IMG/VR virus record: IMGVR_UViG_3300028864_000111
Coordinates: 1-20,921 of that record
Length of the DNA stretch: 20,921 nt
Source: a virus
Strand: one strand, 5' to 3'
Part shown: positions 1-7,273 of the stretch, in pieces
Layout of the letters: each line of letters opens with the position of its first letter
How positions within the stretch are numbered: position 1 is the stretch's first letter
Made by a program: the position numbers and the translations under genes
The notes under the pieces: generated by a model
The model's input: only the letters and a program-made list of their open reading frames with translations
What the model was told of the DNA's origin: nothing
Database searches by the model: none

Positions 1-1
1 G

Positions 2-1225
2 ATGAATCTTACTGTTACGGCCGTTACAACGTCTGACACCTATTCTACTCAGCCTCAAAACGGTGGCGGGGTAGTACAATATAACTCACCTACAGCTAGC
101 TCAGGGTCAACCGGTGGTGGTCGATTCAACCAGGCACAAAATGAAGCTGTTATCAATGCCGAGCATGTTGTCCATCTAGGCTTATCTGAAGGACTAGATA
201 CAAACTGGCCTTTCGGGACGTCAGTACTAGAAACAATCTTCAAAGTATTCAAGCAAAAGGAACTTCTAGAAGATGCTGTTCTTATCTATCGTATCCAACG
301 TGCTCCAGAACGTCGAATTTTTAAGATTGACGTCGGTAATATGCCATCTCACCTTGCTATGGCTTTTGTGGAGCGAGTGAAGAACGAGGTTCACCAGCGT
401 CGTATGCCGTCACAGTCAGGAAATGGTGGCAGCATGATGGATGCCACCTATAACCCACTGTCGATGAACGAAGACTTCTTCTTCCCACAAGCAGAGAACG
501 GTAGAGGCTCTAGCGTCGACGTTCTACCAGGTGGTCAACAGTTAGGTGAAATTACAGACTTACGTTTCTTCACAAACAAGATGTTCCGCGGTCTTAGAAT
601 TCCGTCGAGCTACCTACCTACACAACCAGATGAAGCAGCAAACAATTTCAGCGATGGCAAGGTTGGAGTAGCTATGATACAAGAGTGGCGGTTTAATCAG
701 TATTGTACTAGGTTGCAGAACTTAGTTGTAGAACCGCTAAATCGCGAATTTAAGATGTTCTTACGTTTCCGTGGTATCAACATTGACAGCAGCGTTTTTG
801 ATCTTACTTTCAACGAGCCACAAAACTTCACATCGTATCGCCAAGCAGACATCGACACAGCACGAATCAATGTGTTTAGTCAGATGGAACAGATCCCATA
901 CATGTCAAAACGCTTCATGATGAAGCGTTACTTAGGCATGACTGTAGAAGAAATGCAAGAGAACGAAGAGATGTGGGCTGAGGAACACGCAGAAGCAGAA
1001 ATTAGCACAGATCAATCACCAACGTTACGAAGCGTTGGCGTTTCGGGCGGTGGAATCAGTTCTGACATAGATAACGTTTCAATGGATGGTAGTGACCTGG
1101 GCGGAGAAGACATGGGTGGTGGTGAAGGTGCCCCAGCAATGGGTGGTGAGATGGGTGGAGCACCAGCAGGCCCAGCAGCTGGTGGCGCAGCAGCGCCAGC
1201 GGGACCAAGCACTAGTGTCTTGTAA
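2..1225 (+). CDS. gp20: Portal vertex protein, gp20 family (5' partial)
   Basis: This is the C-terminal part of a T4-type portal protein, the dodecameric ring at the capsid vertex through which DNA is packaged and to which the tail attaches. The visible 407 residues carry the family's conserved core, including YRIQRAPERR at about 96-105 (T4 has YRLTRAPERR), followed by an I-D-V-G-N segment, a Met/Gln-rich stretch and a long conserved region with VVEPLNREFKMFLRFRG. T4 gp20 is 524 residues, so roughly the first 100-150 residues lie upstream of the window. The ATG at base 2 is an internal codon in this reading, not a supported start. The last ~45 residues are an unusual low-complexity tail rich in Gly, Ala, Met and Pro. 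A small conserved gene follows 32 bases later behind its own late promoter. Family assignment is firm; the start is unknown. Confidence 0.95.
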   Translation: MNLTVTAVTTSDTYSTQPQNGGGVVQYNSPTASSGSTGGGRFNQAQNEAVINAEHVVHLGLSEGLDTNWPFGTSVLETIFKVFKQKELLEDAVLIYRIQRAPERRIFKIDVGNMPSHLAMAFVERVKNEVHQRRMPSQSGNGGSMMDATYNPLSMNEDFFFPQAENGRGSSVDVLPGGQQLGEITDLRFFTNKMFRGLRIPSSYLPTQPDEAANNFSDGKVGVAMIQEWRFNQYCTRLQNLVVEPLNREFKMFLRFRGINIDSSVFDLTFNEPQNFTSYRQADIDTARINVFSQMEQIPYMSKRFMMKRYLGMTVEEMQENEEMWAEEHAEAEISTDQSPTLRSVGVSGGGISSDIDNVSMDGSDLGGEDMGGGEGAPAMGGEMGGAPAGPAAGGAAAPAGPSTSVL

Positions 1226-1226
1226 C

Positions 1227-1244
1227 CCAAAATATTACTTTTGG
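1227..1244 (+). repeat. Small hairpin before late promoter
   Basis: Inverted repeat CCAAAA/TTTTGG around a 6-nt loop (1233-1238), placed between the gp20 stop and the late promoter at 1246. It is weak (AT-rich stem, no T-run after it). It could be a 3'-end stabiliser for the gp20 message or chance. Confidence 0.4.
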
Positions 1245-1245
1245 C

Positions 1246-1253
1246 ATAAATAC
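1246..1253 (+). promoter_or_regulatory. Late promoter ATAAATAC
   Basis: Matches the T4 late -10 box (TATAAATA) and the ATAAATAC motif repeated through this window. The next start codon is at 1258, only four bases downstream, about where transcription should begin. No Shine-Dalgarno sequence fits between. Confidence 0.75.
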
Positions 1254-1257
1254 TTTC

Positions 1258-1509
1258 ATGTATATTTCTGAGTTATTCCTACCTGAAGAAAAATCTGATG
1301 TAATCGAACCGACGCCACCTGGCTATGCTTCTGAGGAAGATGACCAGTCAACGTTGAAATTATCAGACATGAGGAAAACTCGACTTACGTTAGCACAAAT
1401 TAACAAACTTCGAATTCTTAACGACATTCGAACAGTTGAGCATAGCCAAAAAGTTAAGTCGCTAGCCGCACAATATAAGGCCCCAGCTGAAGATGGCGGA
1501 GGCATGTAG
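1258..1509 (+). CDS. Small conserved protein between gp20 and gp67-like gene
   Basis: An 83-residue protein with an acidic N-terminal third and a basic, helical segment (MRKTRLTLAQINKLRILND at about 38-56) ending in a Gly-rich tail. From memory, small proteins with an R-K-x-R-L-T-L-x-x-I-N-x-L-R signature occur directly after gp20 in many cyanophage and marine T4-like genomes, where they are usually listed as hypothetical or virion proteins. A structural or assembly role fits the position but the function is not known. The start is set by the late promoter box that ends four bases before the ATG. There is no ribosome-binding site, so the message may be leaderless. It does not overlap its neighbours. 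Confidence 0.75.
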   Translation: MYISELFLPEEKSDVIEPTPPGYASEEDDQSTLKLSDMRKTRLTLAQINKLRILNDIRTVEHSQKVKSLAAQYKAPAEDGGGM

Positions 1510-1570
1510 TCGAGAATTGTCTCCTACATAATCTATCGAAAAAATCCAACGCATTAAATTTAGAGTGATA

Positions 1571-1603
1571 TTAGTCAGAAGATGATAGGCATCTTCTGAC
1601 TAA
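1571..1603 (+). terminator. Perfect 14-bp hairpin, terminator-like
   Basis: TTAGTCAGAAGATG (1571-1584) and its exact reverse complement (1590-1603) flank a 5-nt loop, followed by the U-rich ATTTCTT. It lies in the 198-base gap after the small gene at 1258-1509. An intrinsic terminator or mRNA 3'-end stabiliser is likely. The T-tract is imperfect, so termination strength is uncertain. Confidence 0.6.
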
Positions 1604-1607
1604 TTTC

Positions 1608-1660
1608 TTAGAATTGAGTTAAAATATGGCAAAAAACGGCTATTTAACCCCCAATTCTAA
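1608..1660 (+). repeat. Second hairpin in tandem, abutting late promoter
   Basis: TTAGAATTG (1608-1616) pairs with CAATTCTAA (1652-1660). The stem extends imperfectly through GTTAAAATA against TATTTAAC. It begins five bases after the preceding hairpin and ends eight bases before the late promoter at 1669. No T-tract follows, so a role in RNA processing or promoter architecture is as likely as termination. Confidence 0.5.
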
Positions 1661-1668
1661 ATAACGTA

Positions 1669-1676
1669 GTAAATAC
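1669..1676 (+). promoter_or_regulatory. Late promoter GTAAATAC for capsid core genes
   Basis: Member of the repeated late-promoter set, 31 bases upstream of the gp67-like start. It leaves room for a normal leader with AAGGAG at 1694-1699. It probably drives the run from the core protein through gp23. Confidence 0.75.
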
Positions 1677-1707
1677 ACTTATACATTACCATAAAGGAGT
1701 TTGTAAA

Positions 1708-2670
1708 ATGAGTAAGAACAAATTTGAGACACTGATCGAATACATCATTAACGATGACGAAGCTAAGGCTAAAGCATTGTTCCATAAAATTGTTATTGAG
1801 AAATCGCGTGACATTTATGAGAGCCTAACAGAAGATGACGAGCCGGTTGAAGCTGGTCAAGACGTTGAAGGTTTAGAAGATGAAATCGTCGGCGACGAAG
1901 AAGGTACTGAAGATGAATTCGAGATGGATGGAGAAGAAATCCCAGGTGACACTGACGCTCTAGACGGCGAAGCAGTTGCGGCTGATGGTGAAGAAGGTCT
2001 TGAAGATCGTGTTATGGATCTAGAAGATGCTATCGACGAGCTCAAGGCAGAATTTGATGCACTTATGGCTGAAGAAGGCGATGAGCCAGAACATGCTGAC
2101 TTAGCTGGAGACGGCGAAGTTGCAGGTGACGAATTTGCAGCTGACGACGAATTTGCAGCAGACGATGAAGTTGCTGACGAAGATGAATTTGTTGACGACG
2201 AAGAAGTTGTTGACGATGAGCCAAAAGAATCCACTTCGATCTACGGCGAATCCCGTAACCAACGTAAATCACCGTCAGATCTGATGCGTGAATACGTAGA
2301 AAAAGTTACCGTGTCTAAGCCAGTTGAAGGCGATGCAGTTGGTGCTGGTACAGCAGGCGGCGCGAAAGTTGCAGTGAACACAAAGTCCACAACAATCGGC
2401 GGCAAGAACGACATGGGTGGTACAGCTAAGAACATCGCTCAAGGCGGTTCAGAAGCAGTTCCAACAGGTCCGAAAAAGCCAAGCAATGCATACGCTAAGG
2501 GCGAAAAGAAAATGGGTCAAGACAAGTATGAAAATTCCCCAGGTGCAAACACCAAGGGTTACGATACTAAGAAGTCTGCTCCAGTTAAGAAAGAAGAAGC
2601 TGGTACGAACGATACAAGCATTGTCGGTGAATCCCGCCGCGCACGTAAACCAGCAGTTCGCAAGGGTTAA
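1708..2670 (+). CDS. gp67: Prohead core protein, gp67-like, extended
   Basis: The first ~40 residues (helical, including LIEYIINDDEAKAKALFHKI) resemble T4 gp67, an 80-residue internal prohead core protein with a short helical N-terminus followed by an acidic tail. Here the protein is 320 residues. An extremely acidic stretch at about 41-173, with a repeated EFAADD unit near 142-153, is followed by a basic, Gly/Lys-rich half at about 174-320. A short motif occurs twice, TSIYGESR (176-183) and TSIVGESR (near 303-310), each followed by basic residues; these may be protease gp21 sites or core-binding elements. Start choice: AAGGAG eight bases upstream and a late promoter before it. Gene order (portal, core protein, protease, scaffold, capsid) supports the call. 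The assignment rests on N-terminal similarity, charge pattern and position, since the length is well beyond T4's. Confidence 0.8.
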   Translation: MSKNKFETLIEYIINDDEAKAKALFHKIVIEKSRDIYESLTEDDEPVEAGQDVEGLEDEIVGDEEGTEDEFEMDGEEIPGDTDALDGEAVAADGEEGLEDRVMDLEDAIDELKAEFDALMAEEGDEPEHADLAGDGEVAGDEFAADDEFAADDEVADEDEFVDDEEVVDDEPKESTSIYGESRNQRKSPSDLMREYVEKVTVSKPVEGDAVGAGTAGGAKVAVNTKSTTIGGKNDMGGTAKNIAQGGSEAVPTGPKKPSNAYAKGEKKMGQDKYENSPGANTKGYDTKKSAPVKKEEAGTNDTSIVGESRRARKPAVRKG

Positions 2671-2676
2671 TTAGTA

Positions 2677-3306
2677 ATGTCGTCCTATTTAAGAGAAAAC
2701 CTAACTTTTGATCATGCTCGGATGGAAATCATCAACGAGGATGATTCGAAGAACGGCGGTAAGTCTCTTAAGATGAAAGGAATTTTCATTCAAGGTGGGG
2801 TAAAGAACGCAAACCAACGCGTCTACCCCGTGAATGAAATTACTAAAGCTGTAAGCACCATCATGGAACAAGTCAAAGGTGGCTATTCTGTGTTAGGTGA
2901 AGTTGATCACCCAGATGATCTCAAAATTAACTTAGACCGCGTTAGCCACATGATTACAGATATGTGGATGGACGGACCAAACGGATTCGGGACGCTTAAA
3001 ATCCTCCCGACCCCAATGGGCAATCTAGTTAAGACCATGCTTGAGTCAGGTGTGAAGCTTGGTGTGTCGAGTAGAGGATCGGGCAACGTTGATGAAGGTT
3101 CAGGTCACGTGAGTGATTTTGAAATTATCACAGTTGACGTCGTTGCTCAACCGTCCGCCCCACAAGCTTATCCTAAGGCGATTTACGAAGGCCTGCTTAA
3201 CATGAAGAACGGTCACCGCGTGCTAGAAATAGCTGGTGATGAACGTGCTCAAAAGTTTTTGAAAGAACAAGTAGTAAGGTTGATTAAGGACATGAAACTG
3301 CGATGA
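2677..3306 (+). CDS. gp21: Prohead core protease gp21
   Basis: T4 gp21-type serine protease that cleaves scaffold, internal proteins and the major capsid protein during head maturation, typically after (I/L)-x-E. It has 209 residues, close to T4 gp21 (212). The likely catalytic residues are visible: His78 in LGEVDHPD (71-80 region) and Ser131 or Ser132 in GVSSRGSG (129-136), matching the His and Ser of the family. A conserved N-terminal region with GGVKNANQRVYP at about 40-51 is also typical. It starts seven bases after the core protein stop, with AAGGG at 2662 serving as a plausible ribosome-binding site. It overlaps the next gene by ATGA, so the two are translationally coupled. The call is secure. 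Confidence 0.95.
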   Translation: MSSYLRENLTFDHARMEIINEDDSKNGGKSLKMKGIFIQGGVKNANQRVYPVNEITKAVSTIMEQVKGGYSVLGEVDHPDDLKINLDRVSHMITDMWMDGPNGFGTLKILPTPMGNLVKTMLESGVKLGVSSRGSGNVDEGSGHVSDFEIITVDVVAQPSAPQAYPKAIYEGLLNMKNGHRVLEIAGDERAQKFLKEQVVRLIKDMKLR

Positions 3307-3521
3307 GCGATAGTAACTTTTTTCGTAAATACGCAGACTTAGTTGAAGGAACAACTATAACCGAGTCTGCAAAAACGTTTGTTACTACGTTAGAATTTGA
3401 TCATCGAGATTCACCAGAAGTAGTAATGAAGCAGGTAGCTAAATTGCTAAAGACGGTTGGACTATCAGTTGTTCCTGAAAATACTGATGCTGATTTTTAC
3501 AGATTTAAGATTTTGAAATAA
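3303..3521 (+). CDS. Small protein with prohead-leader-like N-terminus
   Basis: A 72-residue protein overlapping the gp21 stop by ATGA, so probably translationally coupled to the protease. Its first residues, MSDSNFFRKYADLVEG, closely match the start of the protein at 8889 (MIDSTFFRKYSDMIAEAE). In both, an (L/I)-x-E site for gp21 cleavage follows the FFRKY block: here LVE at 13-15 and ITE at 19-21. This recalls the T4 capsid-targeting sequence that sends internal proteins into the prohead and is removed by gp21. The remaining ~50 residues (LEFDHRDSPEVVMKQVAKLL) form a small alpha/beta-looking domain that I do not recognise. Packaging inside the head is an inference. Confidence 0.75.
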   Translation: MSDSNFFRKYADLVEGTTITESAKTFVTTLEFDHRDSPEVVMKQVAKLLKTVGLSVVPENTDADFYRFKILK

Positions 3522-3585
3522 GGACATGAAGCTACGTTAGTAGCAAGCATGTTAGAGCGTAGTTAGCTCAAAGAGGATCCAATAG

Positions 3586-3605
3586 AACGTGAAGTTCACG
3601 TTTTT
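3586..3605 (+). terminator. Hairpin plus T-run upstream of gp22 (weak)
   Basis: AACGTGA (3586-3592) and TCACGTT (3596-3602) form a 7-bp stem with a 3-nt loop, ending in a run of five T. It lies in the 120-base gap before gp22, which also holds a smaller hairpin, GCTAC/GTAGC, at 3531-3544. It may be a partial attenuator or processing site that sets gp21-versus-gp22 dosage. Confidence 0.4.
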
Positions 3606-3641
3606 GAAGATAAAAGAAGTAAATTTTTAAGGAGTATGTTA

Positions 3642-4952
3642 ATGCCAAATATTGCCATTAATTCGTTGCTCGAAAGCGGAGGCTTAAACGCGGAAACACG
3701 CGAAGCCATTACTGAAGCTTGGACATCTCAGCTTGCTGAGGCCAAAGAGCTTGCACGTAGTGAACTTCGTGAAGAATTCGCCCGTCGCTATGAACACGAT
3801 AAGAGTGTAATGGTTGAGGCTTTAGACAAAATGGTAACAGAATCCTTGCAGCAAGAAGTTGCTGAGTTCAAGGAAGAAAAGCAAGCTCTAGCAGAAGACC
3901 GCGTGAAGTTTCAAACATTCATGCGCGGTTCAAGCAACAAGTTCAATGATTTCATGGTCGAGAAACTGGCCGAGGAAATTAAAGAGCTTCGTAGTGATCG
4001 TAAAATCCAAAAAGAAGGCTATGCAAAGTTAGAAAAATTTGTCATGCGTCAACTGGCTGGTGAGATCGCAGAGTTTAACAATGAGAAACAAGGGTTAGCT
4101 GAAGACCGTGTGAAGTTCCAATCATTCATGCGTGAGTCCAGCGGCAAGTTCAACAAGTTCATGGCTACCAAGCTAGCTGAAGAAATTCAGGAACTACGTA
4201 AAGACCGCACCATCCAAACAGAATCTGTTGGTAAGTTAGAGAAGTTCGTCATGAACCAACTAGCTGGTGAGATCGGCGAATTTGCAGCAGACAAGCAAGA
4301 CCTGGCAGAAACAAAAGTACGTTTGATCACTGGCGCAAAAACAAAACTCGCCGAAATGCAAACCACGTTTGTGAAGCGTAGTGCATCTCTAGTTAAGAAT
4401 GCTATTACCTCAAGTTTGAAGGCTGAATTAGGACAGCTAAAAGAAGACATCACTGTCGCCCGTGAAAACATGTTCGGACGTAGGTTGTTTGAAGCATTTG
4501 CTAGTGAGTTCTCAGTTACACACTTAAATGAGAACAAGGAAATTGCAAAATTATCCTCATTAGTCAAAGCTAAGAACCGCCAGCTCGAAGAAGCTAAACA
4601 GGTTGCAGCTAAGTCGGTCCAATTAGTTGAATCTAAGAACCGTGAACTAAAAGTCATTCAAGAAAGTGCAAGTCGTAAGCAGGTGCTAGCCGACCTCTTA
4701 GGGCCACTCAATAAGGAAAAATCATCGGTGATGATGGATCTTCTTGAAAACGTACAGACCAATAAATTGCGTTCTGTATACGATAAGTATCTACCAGCAG
4801 TGCTGAACCAAGCAAAGCCAGTATCCGCGCCTAAAGCAACGGTATTAGCTGAGTCAAGAACAGCGGTGACGGGTGATAAAACTGCTAAACCAGCCGTACA
4901 ATACGACACAGATAACGTTGTCGAAATTCGTCGGTTAGCAGGGCTGAAGTAA
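3642..4952 (+). CDS. gp22: Prohead core scaffolding protein gp22
   Basis: Main scaffolding protein of the prohead core, around which gp23 assembles; in T4 it is digested by gp21 after assembly. Position between gp21 and gp23, length, high Glu/Lys/Ala content and near-continuous predicted helix support the call. It has 436 residues from the ATG at 3642, clearly longer than T4 gp22 (269). The extra length comes partly from an internal 69-residue tandem repeat (nucleotides 3855-4061 and 4062-4268, with a partial third copy). Likely gp21 sites include AITE|A near residue 25. An in-frame ATG at 3636 is one base after the AAGGAG (3629-3634) and too close. The ATG at 3642 has seven-base spacing and gives an N-terminus of MPNIAINSLLES, so I chose it. 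Confidence 0.88.
   Translation: MPNIAINSLLESGGLNAETREAITEAWTSQLAEAKELARSELREEFARRYEHDKSVMVEALDKMVTESLQQEVAEFKEEKQALAEDRVKFQTFMRGSSNKFNDFMVEKLAEEIKELRSDRKIQKEGYAKLEKFVMRQLAGEIAEFNNEKQGLAEDRVKFQSFMRESSGKFNKFMATKLAEEIQELRKDRTIQTESVGKLEKFVMNQLAGEIGEFAADKQDLAETKVRLITGAKTKLAEMQTTFVKRSASLVKNAITSSLKAELGQLKEDITVARENMFGRRLFEAFASEFSVTHLNENKEIAKLSSLVKAKNRQLEEAKQVAAKSVQLVESKNRELKVIQESASRKQVLADLLGPLNKEKSSVMMDLLENVQTNKLRSVYDKYLPAVLNQAKPVSAPKATVLAESRTAVTGDKTAKPAVQYDTDNVVEIRRLAGLK
3855..4268 (+). repeat. 69-residue tandem repeat inside gp22
   Basis: Two adjacent units of 207 bases (3855-4061 and 4062-4268) encode near-identical helical segments with LAEDRVKFQ(T/S)FMR, KLAEEI(K/Q)ELR and KLEKFVM. A third, shorter copy starts at 4269 (EIGEFAADKQDLAE). 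The DNA of the copies has diverged more than the protein, so the duplication is old and under protein-level selection. Confidence 0.85.
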
Positions 4953-4973
4953 AAATCTTAGGAGAAATAAAAA

Positions 4974-6149
4974 ATGTCAACATTACTAGAAAGCCGTTGG
5001 AATGAAACCAAGGAGGCCCTGTTAGAAGGTTTGCAAGGTTCACGTCGTTCGTCCATGGCTGTTATTTTAGAAAACACCCGTCGTCACTTAGCTGAAAATG
5101 CTACAGCCGGCGGTACACAAGCAGGTAACGTCGCAACATTGAATCGCGTTATTCTTCCAGTAATTCGTCGAGTTATGCCGACTGTTATTGCGAACGAAAT
5201 CGTTGGTGTTCAGCCAATGACCGGTCCAGTTGCACAGATTCACACTCTACGCGTTCGCTACGCAGACAACATGGCAGATGGCTCCGGCTATAACACCAGC
5301 GTTAAAGCAGGCGACGAAGCATTGAGCCCATTCAAGATTGCTACGGCATACTCGGGTTCGAGCGCAACAGGTCGTGCTGATAATACAGCCGCTCTTGAAG
5401 GCGTTCCAGGCAAGCGTATCAATGTGCAAATCTTGAAACAAGTTGTTGAAGCCAAAACGCGCAAACTATCAGCACGTTGGACGTTTGAAGCAGCTCAAGA
5501 TGCACAAGCTATGCACGGTCTTGATGTTGAGGCAGAAATCATGGCAGCATTAGCACAGGAAATCACGGTTGAAATCGACCAAGAAATCCTCGGTTCGTTA
5601 CGCGCACTTTCGGCAACGGAAGAAACGTATGACCAAGCAAACGTAAGTGGTACAGCTACTTTCGTTGGTGATGAGCACGCTGCTTTGGCAGTTCTTATCA
5701 ATCGCGTTGCTAACAAGATTGCACAACGCACACGTCGCGGCGCAGGTAACTGGGCAGTGGTTTCGTCAGCAGCATTGACGGTTCTTCAGTCAGCAACGAC
5801 ATCGGCTTTTGCACGCACCACAGAAGGCACTTTTGAAGCACCGACTAACACTAAGTTCGTTGGTACACTGAACAGCGCAATGAAGGTGTATGTGGACAGC
5901 TATGCAAGCGATTCGACTCCGATCTTGGTTGGTTACAAGGGTACCTCGGAAGCAGACGCAGCAGCGTTCTATTGCCCATACGTTCCGTTGATGAGCTCTG
6001 GAGTCATCCTGGATCCGAACACGTTCGAACCAGTTGTTGGCTTTATGACACGTTACGGGTATGTGGAACTCACGAATACGGCAAGTTCCTTAGGGAATGC
6101 CGGCGACTATTTGGGAGAAATTGCGATGTCGAATTTATCGTTCCAATAG
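4974..6149 (+). CDS. gp23: Major capsid protein gp23
   Basis: Major head protein of T4-like phages. Diagnostic sequence: RRVMPTVIANEIVGVQPMTGP at about 65-85, the family's NLIAYDICGVQPMTGP equivalent, followed by a TLRVRYADN segment. A predicted gp21 cleavage site lies at LAE|N (39-42); T4 gp23 is likewise trimmed at its N-terminus after an acidic residue. The conserved C-terminus has FMTRYGYVEL. At 391 residues it is much shorter than T4 gp23 (521), so insertion-domain or loop segments are probably missing. AGGAG at 4960-4964 fixes the start. A strong terminator follows 46 bases after the stop, ending the capsid operon. Confidence 0.96.
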   Translation: MSTLLESRWNETKEALLEGLQGSRRSSMAVILENTRRHLAENATAGGTQAGNVATLNRVILPVIRRVMPTVIANEIVGVQPMTGPVAQIHTLRVRYADNMADGSGYNTSVKAGDEALSPFKIATAYSGSSATGRADNTAALEGVPGKRINVQILKQVVEAKTRKLSARWTFEAAQDAQAMHGLDVEAEIMAALAQEITVEIDQEILGSLRALSATEETYDQANVSGTATFVGDEHAALAVLINRVANKIAQRTRRGAGNWAVVSSAALTVLQSATTSAFARTTEGTFEAPTNTKFVGTLNSAMKVYVDSYASDSTPILVGYKGTSEADAAAFYCPYVPLMSSGVILDPNTFEPVVGFMTRYGYVELTNTASSLGNAGDYLGEIAMSNLSFQ

Positions 6150-6194
6150 GCAACTATAGGACGATCGGCAAAACGATCTTTTCAAGTATCACAG

Positions 6195-6223
6195 ATAAAA
6201 CCACCTTCGGGTGGTTTTATTTT
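6195..6223 (+). terminator. Intrinsic terminator after gp23
   Basis: A perfect 11-bp stem, ATAAAACCACC (6195-6205) against GGTGGTTTTAT (6210-6220), closes a C(TTCG)G tetraloop and is followed by T-rich sequence. It is symmetrical enough to work on both strands, but only the + direction has a gene ending here. Confidence 0.92.
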
Positions 6224-6281
6224 GGCTGAATATTCTCCAAAAAAGTTGACAATGATAACTAAAGAATGTAAGCTAAATAAT

Positions 6282-6297
6282 ATCACTGAAATGTGAT
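6282..6297 (+). repeat. Small hairpin before late promoter
   Basis: ATCAC/GTGAT stem with a 6-nt loop, eight bases before the late promoter at 6305. It is one of several short dyads found just upstream of late promoters here; it could be chance. Confidence 0.3.
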
Positions 6298-6304
6298 GTT
6301 AGTC

Positions 6305-6312
6305 ATAAATAC
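6305..6312 (+). promoter_or_regulatory. Late promoter ATAAATAC for homing endonuclease
   Basis: Same octamer as at 1246, with the same four-base gap to the start codon (6317) and no Shine-Dalgarno sequence, suggesting a leaderless message. Confidence 0.72.
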
Positions 6313-6316
6313 TATT

Positions 6317-7273
6317 ATGAAACCATACACATACCTCATTAAATTTCTACCGACAGGACGATGCTACTATGGATCGCGCTACGCTAATGTCAAGTTAAAA
6401 AGAACAGCTGAAGAAGATCTAATGTTGAAATATCCTACAAGCTGTAAGGAGATACAACAGTTAATCAAAGAATATGGATTAGAATCGTTTTCTTGGGAGG
6501 TTAGACAAAAGTTTGACACTCCGGAAGAAGTTGTTGCCTGGGAAAAGAAGGTGTTGCGCAGATGTAAAGTATTAGAGCGTCAAGACAGGTGGATGAATGG
6601 TAACATCGCTGGGCATATAATCGCAACACCTTCGGTATGTAAAAAGATTAGTGAGTTTCATAAAGACAAGCCCAAATCAGAAGACCATAAGAATAAGATC
6701 AGTGTAGCAAACAAAGGTAAAGTTAAAGGTCCTCAATCTGCAGAGCATCGGTTAAAAAACTCGTTAGCAAACTCTGGTGTCAACAATCCTATGTATGGTG
6801 TTCCTTGTTCTGAAGAAAGAGCAGCAAAGATAGGCGCAGCAAACAAAGGCAAAGTAGCCTGGAACAAAGGTGTTCCTCGCACTGAAGAGCAGAAACAAGC
6901 ACAACGAGAAAAGATGACTGGTAGAAAAATGCTACCCGAACAAGTAGCAAAGCAAGTAGCATCAAGGACAGGAAAGCCAAGATCCGAAGAAGCAAAAAAC
7001 AATATATCTAAGGCTCTAAAAGGCAAGTCTAAAGGACCGATGTCTAAAGAGGAAAAATTAAAGAGGTCAGTGGCACTCAAAGGTAAAGCAAAGCCGGAAG
7101 GATTTGGCGATAAAGTAGCATCGAGAATGAAAGAAGAATTTACAGAGAACAACCCTAACAAGCGAGAAGACCTAAAGAAATGCTGCCCTTACTGTAATCA
7201 GGTCTTTGGCCCGTCTAACTATACACGTTGGCACGGTGATAATTGTAAACTTAAAGGAGAGCAAAATGACTAG
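6317..7273 (+). CDS. GIY-YIG homing endonuclease with NUMOD3 repeats and zinc finger
   Basis: A 318-residue free-standing homing endonuclease, a selfish gene that cuts phage lacking it and spreads by repair. A divergent GIY-YIG domain covers about 1-95: YLI at 6-8, CYYGSRY at 16-22 (the YIG half) and a Glu-containing AWEKK at about 74-78. Then comes a run of NUMOD3-type DNA-binding repeats at roughly 115-265, each with a Ser-Glu-E/D-x-(K/R) block followed by a (N/L)KGK element. The C-terminus is a zinc finger with Cys290, Cys293, His306 and Cys310 (CCPYC...RWHGDNC). It sits directly after the major capsid gene, a common site for such genes in T4-like phages. Start: the ATG at 6317 is four bases after the late promoter box; earlier in-frame ATGs at 6293 and 6296 lie upstream of that promoter. 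The last codons overlap the start of the next gene. Confidence 0.9.
   Translation: MKPYTYLIKFLPTGRCYYGSRYANVKLKRTAEEDLMLKYPTSCKEIQQLIKEYGLESFSWEVRQKFDTPEEVVAWEKKVLRRCKVLERQDRWMNGNIAGHIIATPSVCKKISEFHKDKPKSEDHKNKISVANKGKVKGPQSAEHRLKNSLANSGVNNPMYGVPCSEERAAKIGAANKGKVAWNKGVPRTEEQKQAQREKMTGRKMLPEQVAKQVASRTGKPRSEEAKNNISKALKGKSKGPMSKEEKLKRSVALKGKAKPEGFGDKVASRMKEEFTENNPNKREDLKKCCPYCNQVFGPSNYTRWHGDNCKLKGEQND

Noticed and set aside
2063-2272. Long frames on the minus strand opposite the acidic core gene
   Set aside because: They mirror the low-complexity GAN repeats of the plus strand gene; Ser- and Arg/Gln-rich composition only, no ribosome-binding site.
3522-3641. Possible tRNA or small RNA in the gap before gp22 because of several short hairpins
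   Set aside because: The stems (GCTAC/GTAGC, AACGTGA/TCACGTT) do not form a cloverleaf and no T-loop sequence is present.
6150-6316. An extra short gene between gp23 and the endonuclease
   Set aside because: The gap is filled by the terminator (6195-6223), a small hairpin and the late promoter; no frame with start and SD.
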